A DNA stretch of 9,608 nt from CAYLZW01 sp964388085 (GTDB taxonomy: Bacteria > Myxococcota > UBA727 > CAYLZW01). Shown here piece by piece: positions 6,796 to 9,608 of the stretch. Made by a program: the position numbers and the translations under genes. A model generated the notes under the pieces. That model was not told where the DNA came from and made no database searches. It was given only the letters and a program-made list of their open reading frames with translations. Numbering within the stretch: the first letter of the stretch is position 1; each line of letters begins with the position of its first letter. The stretch is taken from NCBI GenBank assembly GCA_964388085.1, contig CAYLZW010000231.1, forward strand, positions 1 through 9,608, in the 5' to 3' direction.

Positions 6796-8754
6796 GTGCC
6801 GCGTCCCTTGCTTGTTCGCTGGTATTTGAGCGTCGCGCTGCTCGTCTTCCTCACGGGGAACGGCTGCTCCTGTGCAGCCAACATCGCGGGTGGCCCGGAT
6901 GGCGGCGCCGTCAACGCCGAGGATGGCGGCGGCGGCGAGCACATTGGCGAGGGCGAAGGCGAGGGGGAAGGAGAAGGCGAGGGTGAAGGCGAAGGCGAGG
7001 GTGAAGGCGAGGGTGAAGGCGAGGGTGAAGGCGAAGGCGAGGGTGAAGGCGAGGGTGAAGGCGAAGGCGAGGGGGAAGGCGAGGGTCCTCTCGACGGTGG
7101 CGTGCCGGACAGCGGCGTTGACGCCGGACCGCTCGACTGTGGCGACTTCCTCATCGATGACGGCGAGGGAGACTGCGTCCCCATGTCGGAGCTCCCCTTG
7201 GTGCTGTGGCTCGATGCCACGAGAGCGGAGAGCTTCACGGTCAAAGGCGGTGGCGCCGAAGGGCTCATTAACAGCTGGTCCGATTGGCGCGCCGGGCTTG
7301 GCTACGACTATGCATTCGCTCCGGTCTCCCAGGTCCCATCGCGGCCCGATCGGGTCTCGGCCGCGATGAACGGCTTGCCTGCCGTCCACTTCATTGACGA
7401 CGACCAGCTCGATGGACCACTGACGGGAATGTTGACCGGCAGCGACTACACCATCTTCCTCGTGGCGGAACCGACGTGCTCCGGCACGGGCATCATGTTC
7501 CGTGGGGGAGGCAGTGCGGGCGCCGACTTCTTCGCCTTGCGCTGCGATGAGGACGGGACCAGCGCCGCCCTGACGCACGATAGGACCGAGGGGAATGTAG
7601 GCGCCGGCCCGCTGACGACGGTGTTCCTCGAGGACGTCCCGCTGGGTGAGCGGAGGATCTACGTCGCGGAGCGGCGCTCCGGCGAGGCGCCCGTGCTGCG
7701 GCTCAGCGCCTGGACTCGATCCGCCCCCGAGGGCAGAACCGCCAGCACGACGGACGTGACGCTCGCCTTCGAGGCGCCCGTCGATCTCCACCTCGGCTCG
7801 GCCTTCACCAATGAGCTGTTCCTCGGCGAGTGGCTCGTCTACGCGCGCGCCATGCCCGACGCCGAGATCACGGCGGTGCGCGAATACTTGGGTGAGAAGT
7901 GGGGAGTCTTCGAAGGAGGCGAAGGCGAGGGCGAGGGCGAAGGCGAGGGCGAAGGCGAAGGGGAAGGTGAGGGTGAGGGCGAGCCGGTCGATTGTGGCAC
8001 CGTCCTCATCGACGACGGCGCCGGCGGCTGCGTCCCCATGAGCGAGCTCTCGCTCGCGCTCTGGCTCGACGCGACCCAAGAACAGACGTTTGTCATCGAG
8101 GGCGGCGCTGCCGAGGGGGTGGTCGACAGCTGGGCGGACTGGCGCGCCGGGCTCGGCTACAACTACGAGCTGTTCCCCTATGTGGTCCACTCGCGACCCT
8201 TGCGCTTGCGGAACGCGATCCACGGGCTGCCCGCGCTCTACCTCAGCGACAACGACATGCTGTGGGGGCCGCCCAGCGATGCGCTCGTGAGCAGCGACTA
8301 CACGATGTTCGTGGTCGCGAAGGCCACCTGTGCGGCGAAAAGCAGCCTGTTCGGAGTCGCCACCACAGACTTCGCCAGCGAGGTCAGCGTACGCTGCACG
8401 GACGGCGGCGCCGGCGCGGAGCTGATGCACAACCCGCCTCTCGGCGCGACGTTCTTCCCGCTCGTCGACCTGCCCCTGGCGGAGACCAAGGTCTATGTGA
8501 TCGAGCGGCGCTCGAACCTCGAGGCACCGAAGCTCGGCATGCGCGTGTGGAGCGCCTCGCACCCGGCCGGGCAGGCCGGCTCTGTATCGATGGCCGGTGA
8601 GCCCATCGATACGGACATGCGCTTCCGTGTCGGGGACGACCTCGGCGACGAGACGTTGTTCGGCGAGGCCATCGTGTACACCCGGGCCATGGCGGACGTC
8701 GAGATTGACGCCATCGCGAGTTATCTGATGGAGAAATGGGGCGTGCTCGAGTGA
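6796..8754 (+). CDS. Exported protein with two Gly-Glu linkers and two LamG-like domains
   Basis: Predicted 652-residue surface protein; function unknown. The N-terminus has a hydrophobic segment (about 10-20) ending in LTGNGCSC, a weak lipobox with Cys24 or Cys26. It is built as a tandem duplication: 23 Glu-Gly dipeptides (52-97), a Cys pair C115-C127, LamG-like domain 1 (about 130-374), 10 Glu-Gly dipeptides plus a Glu (376-396), Cys pair C400-C412, and LamG-like domain 2 (about 415-652). Both domains open with LWLDAT and S-W-x-D-WRAGLGY and close with a YL-x-EKWGV motif. Each also has a matching internal Cys pair exactly 22 residues apart (C228/C250 and C512/C534) that the upstream paralogue lacks. 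GTG at 6796 is chosen because AGGAG (6784-6788) lies 7 nt before it. It is probably transcribed with the preceding lipoprotein gene. Surface binding or adhesion is a fold-based guess. Confidence 0.87.
   Translation: MPRPLLVRWYLSVALLVFLTGNGCSCAANIAGGPDGGAVNAEDGGGGEHIGEGEGEGEGEGEGEGEGEGEGEGEGEGEGEGEGEGEGEGEGEGEGEGPLDGGVPDSGVDAGPLDCGDFLIDDGEGDCVPMSELPLVLWLDATRAESFTVKGGGAEGLINSWSDWRAGLGYDYAFAPVSQVPSRPDRVSAAMNGLPAVHFIDDDQLDGPLTGMLTGSDYTIFLVAEPTCSGTGIMFRGGGSAGADFFALRCDEDGTSAALTHDRTEGNVGAGPLTTVFLEDVPLGERRIYVAERRSGEAPVLRLSAWTRSAPEGRTASTTDVTLAFEAPVDLHLGSAFTNELFLGEWLVYARAMPDAEITAVREYLGEKWGVFEGGEGEGEGEGEGEGEGEGEGEGEPVDCGTVLIDDGAGGCVPMSELSLALWLDATQEQTFVIEGGAAEGVVDSWADWRAGLGYNYELFPYVVHSRPLRLRNAIHGLPALYLSDNDMLWGPPSDALVSSDYTMFVVAKATCAAKSSLFGVATTDFASEVSVRCTDGGAGAELMHNPPLGATFFPLVDLPLAETKVYVIERRSNLEAPKLGMRVWSASHPAGQAGSVSMAGEPIDTDMRFRVGDDLGDETLFGEAIVYTRAMADVEIDAIASYLMEKWGVLE
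6949..7086 (+). repeat. Hexanucleotide repeat encoding 23 Glu-Gly dipeptides, with higher-order structure
   Basis: 46 codons alternate GAR and GGN. From 6979 to 7068 a second-level pattern is visible: 18-bp blocks (GAGGGTGAAGGCGAAGGC) and 12-bp blocks (GAGGGTGAAGGC) follow one another as 18-12-12-18-12-18. This is the longest of the four Glu-Gly tracts in the window. Confidence 0.95.
7135..8754 (+). repeat. Diverged intragenic tandem duplication (about 855-bp period)
   Basis: The stretch from Asp114 (codon at 7135) is repeated from Asp399 (codon at 7990). Matching landmarks are DCG...LIDDG...CVPMSEL, LWLDAT, WRAGLGY, SDYT-(I/M)-F-V-A, the 22-residue Cys pair and EKWGV. The copies are clearly related but well diverged in protein and DNA, so the duplication is not recent. 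A Glu-Gly tract precedes each copy. Confidence 0.85.
7921..7983 (+). repeat. Hexanucleotide repeat encoding 10 Glu-Gly dipeptides plus Glu
   Basis: 21 codons alternate GAR and GGN between the two LamG-like domains. It is shorter and less regular than the N-terminal tract of the same protein and acts as an interdomain linker. Confidence 0.93.
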
Positions 8755-8772
8755 GCCACCCGCGAAGCGTGC

Positions 8773-9608
8773 TCAGCCCTTCTTGAGCCGCGCGGCGATG
8801 CGCGCCTCGGCCGCCTCCCAGCCCGCGTCGACCGGCACGCCTCGCTCGTCGACGTCGACGAACAGCGGCGCGTGGTCGGACGGCGTCGGCTTGCCCTTGC
8901 GCGCCTCGCGATCGATCTCGGCCCACACGACGCGCGCCGAGAGCGGCTCCGTGACGAGCAGGTGGTCGATGCGCATGCCGAAGTTCTTGTGGAAGCTGCC
9001 GGCGCGGTAGTCCCACCAAGTGTAGCGCTTCGGCTCCGGGCGCTGGGCGCGATAGCCGTCGAGGAGCCCCCAGCGGCAGAGCTTCGTGAACGCCTCGCGC
9101 TCCCTCGGCGAGACGTGCGTGCCACCGTGCACGGCGGCCGGCGCCCAGACGTCCCCGTCGCCGGGAGCCACGTTGAAGTCGCCGCCGAGCAGGAGCGGCT
9201 CGTCAGGCCTGCGCGTGCGCTCGAGCCAGCCGAGCAGCCGATCGAACCACGCGAGCTTCGCCTCGTAAAAGGCCGAGTCCAGCGACCGCCCGTTCGGCGC
9301 GTACAAGCTCACGACGCGCACGCCCCCACAGAGCGCCGAGATCATGCGCGCCTCGGCGAGCGGCTCGTCATCGCCCGCGTCGCGGGTATGGGGGGCCGCG
9401 CGCTCCTCGCCGAAGTTGGGCTCGACCTCGTCGAGGCCGCAGCGGCTCGCGATCGCTACGCCGTTCCAGCGTCCCTCGCCGTGGTGCGCCAGCTGGTAGC
9501 CGCGCTCCTCGAACGCGGCATGCGGGGCGTCGTCGTCGGACAGCTTGGTCTCTTGTAGGAGCAGGACGTCCGGCTGCGCGCGCTCGAGCCACCACCACAC
9601 CTTGTCGA
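8773..9608 (-). CDS. xth: Exodeoxyribonuclease III / AP endonuclease (5' end outside window)
   Basis: Predicted Xth/ExoA-type nuclease, which cuts DNA at abasic sites and trims 3' ends in base excision repair. 277 residues are visible. Catalytic landmarks in order are LLLQETK (metal-binding Glu), RWNGVAIASR, SLYAPNGRS (Tyr), LLGGDFNVAP (Asp and Asn), YTWWDYRAGSFHKNFGMRIDH (Asp) and SDHAPLF (Asp-His pair). The motif holding the N-terminal Asn, and about 20 residues, should lie beyond 9608. The GTG at 9600 is probably internal, since the frame stays open to the edge and ExoIII proteins need upstream residues. It is convergent with the LamG-like gene, with only 18 nt between the stops and no visible terminator hairpin. 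Confidence 0.95.
   Translation of the reverse strand, partial: DKVWWWLERAQPDVLLLQETKLSDDDAPHAAFEERGYQLAHHGEGRWNGVAIASRCGLDEVEPNFGEERAAPHTRDAGDDEPLAEARMISALCGGVRVVSLYAPNGRSLDSAFYEAKLAWFDRLLGWLERTRRPDEPLLLGGDFNVAPGDGDVWAPAAVHGGTHVSPREREAFTKLCRWGLLDGYRAQRPEPKRYTWWDYRAGSFHKNFGMRIDHLLVTEPLSARVVWAEIDREARKGKPTPSDHAPLFVDVDERGVPVDAGWEAAEARIAARLKKG

Noticed and set aside
6949..7086. Repeat array as CRISPR or a non-coding satellite
   Set aside because: There are no spacers; the repeat is a continuous in-frame GAR-GGN coding tract inside a larger gene.
6117..8562. Long minus-strand open frames, including Ser-Pro repeat proteins
   Set aside because: They are the reverse reading of the Glu-Gly tracts and LamG-like genes. 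The plus strand has good ribosome sites, export signals and duplicated domains; the minus strand has none.
9598..9600. GTG as the start of exodeoxyribonuclease III
   Set aside because: The frame stays open to the window edge, and the N-terminal strand and its metal-binding Asn are needed upstream, so this codon is most likely an internal valine.

Overview
The window reads as a piece of a high-GC delta-proteobacterial genome, most likely a myxobacterium (Myxococcota, perhaps near Sandaracinus/Polyangia). The pointers are very GC-rich third codon positions, a eukaryotic-like Ser/Thr kinase, several lipoproteins with Gly-Glu repeat linkers, and a Cys-rich C-terminal tail of the W-C...C-C-CG..D-C type common in that phylum. 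This placement is inference from protein style; no phylogenetic marker is present.

Layout. Seven protein genes fill nearly the whole window. On the minus strand, in transcription order from 5611 down to 1, lie an ECF sigma factor (5611-5024), a Ser/Thr kinase fused to a NACHT NTPase and a membrane domain (4999-2312), a secreted leucine-rich (receptor-L-like) lipoprotein with a Gly-Glu linker (2240-882), and an AlkD-like DNA alkylation repair protein with a Lys/Ala/Pro tail (851 to beyond position 1). Gaps are 24, 71 and 30 nt, so this could be one operon, but only the sigma-kinase pair is tight enough to argue from spacing. Divergently, after a 79-bp intergenic region, two related lipoprotein-like genes (5691-6731 and 6796-8754) carry Gly-Glu linkers and three copies in total of a LamG/concanavalin-like domain. 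A convergent exodeoxyribonuclease III gene (8773 to beyond 9608) closes the window.

How it may work together. The central unit is the sigma factor followed by the kinase-NACHT membrane protein: a plausible membrane signalling switch in which a STAND-type ATPase and a kinase sense something and alter transcription through the ECF factor. No anti-sigma factor is visible. The flanking surface lipoproteins share a construction kit (export signal, paired cysteines 11-12 residues apart, Gly-Glu stalk, beta-rich head) and sit on both sides of the switch. They could be its outputs or inputs; that is inference from position only. The two DNA-repair genes at the edges look like ordinary housekeeping neighbours.

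There is no tRNA, rRNA, CRISPR array, insertion sequence or phage gene that I can support. No stretch over 300 bases lacks a gene.
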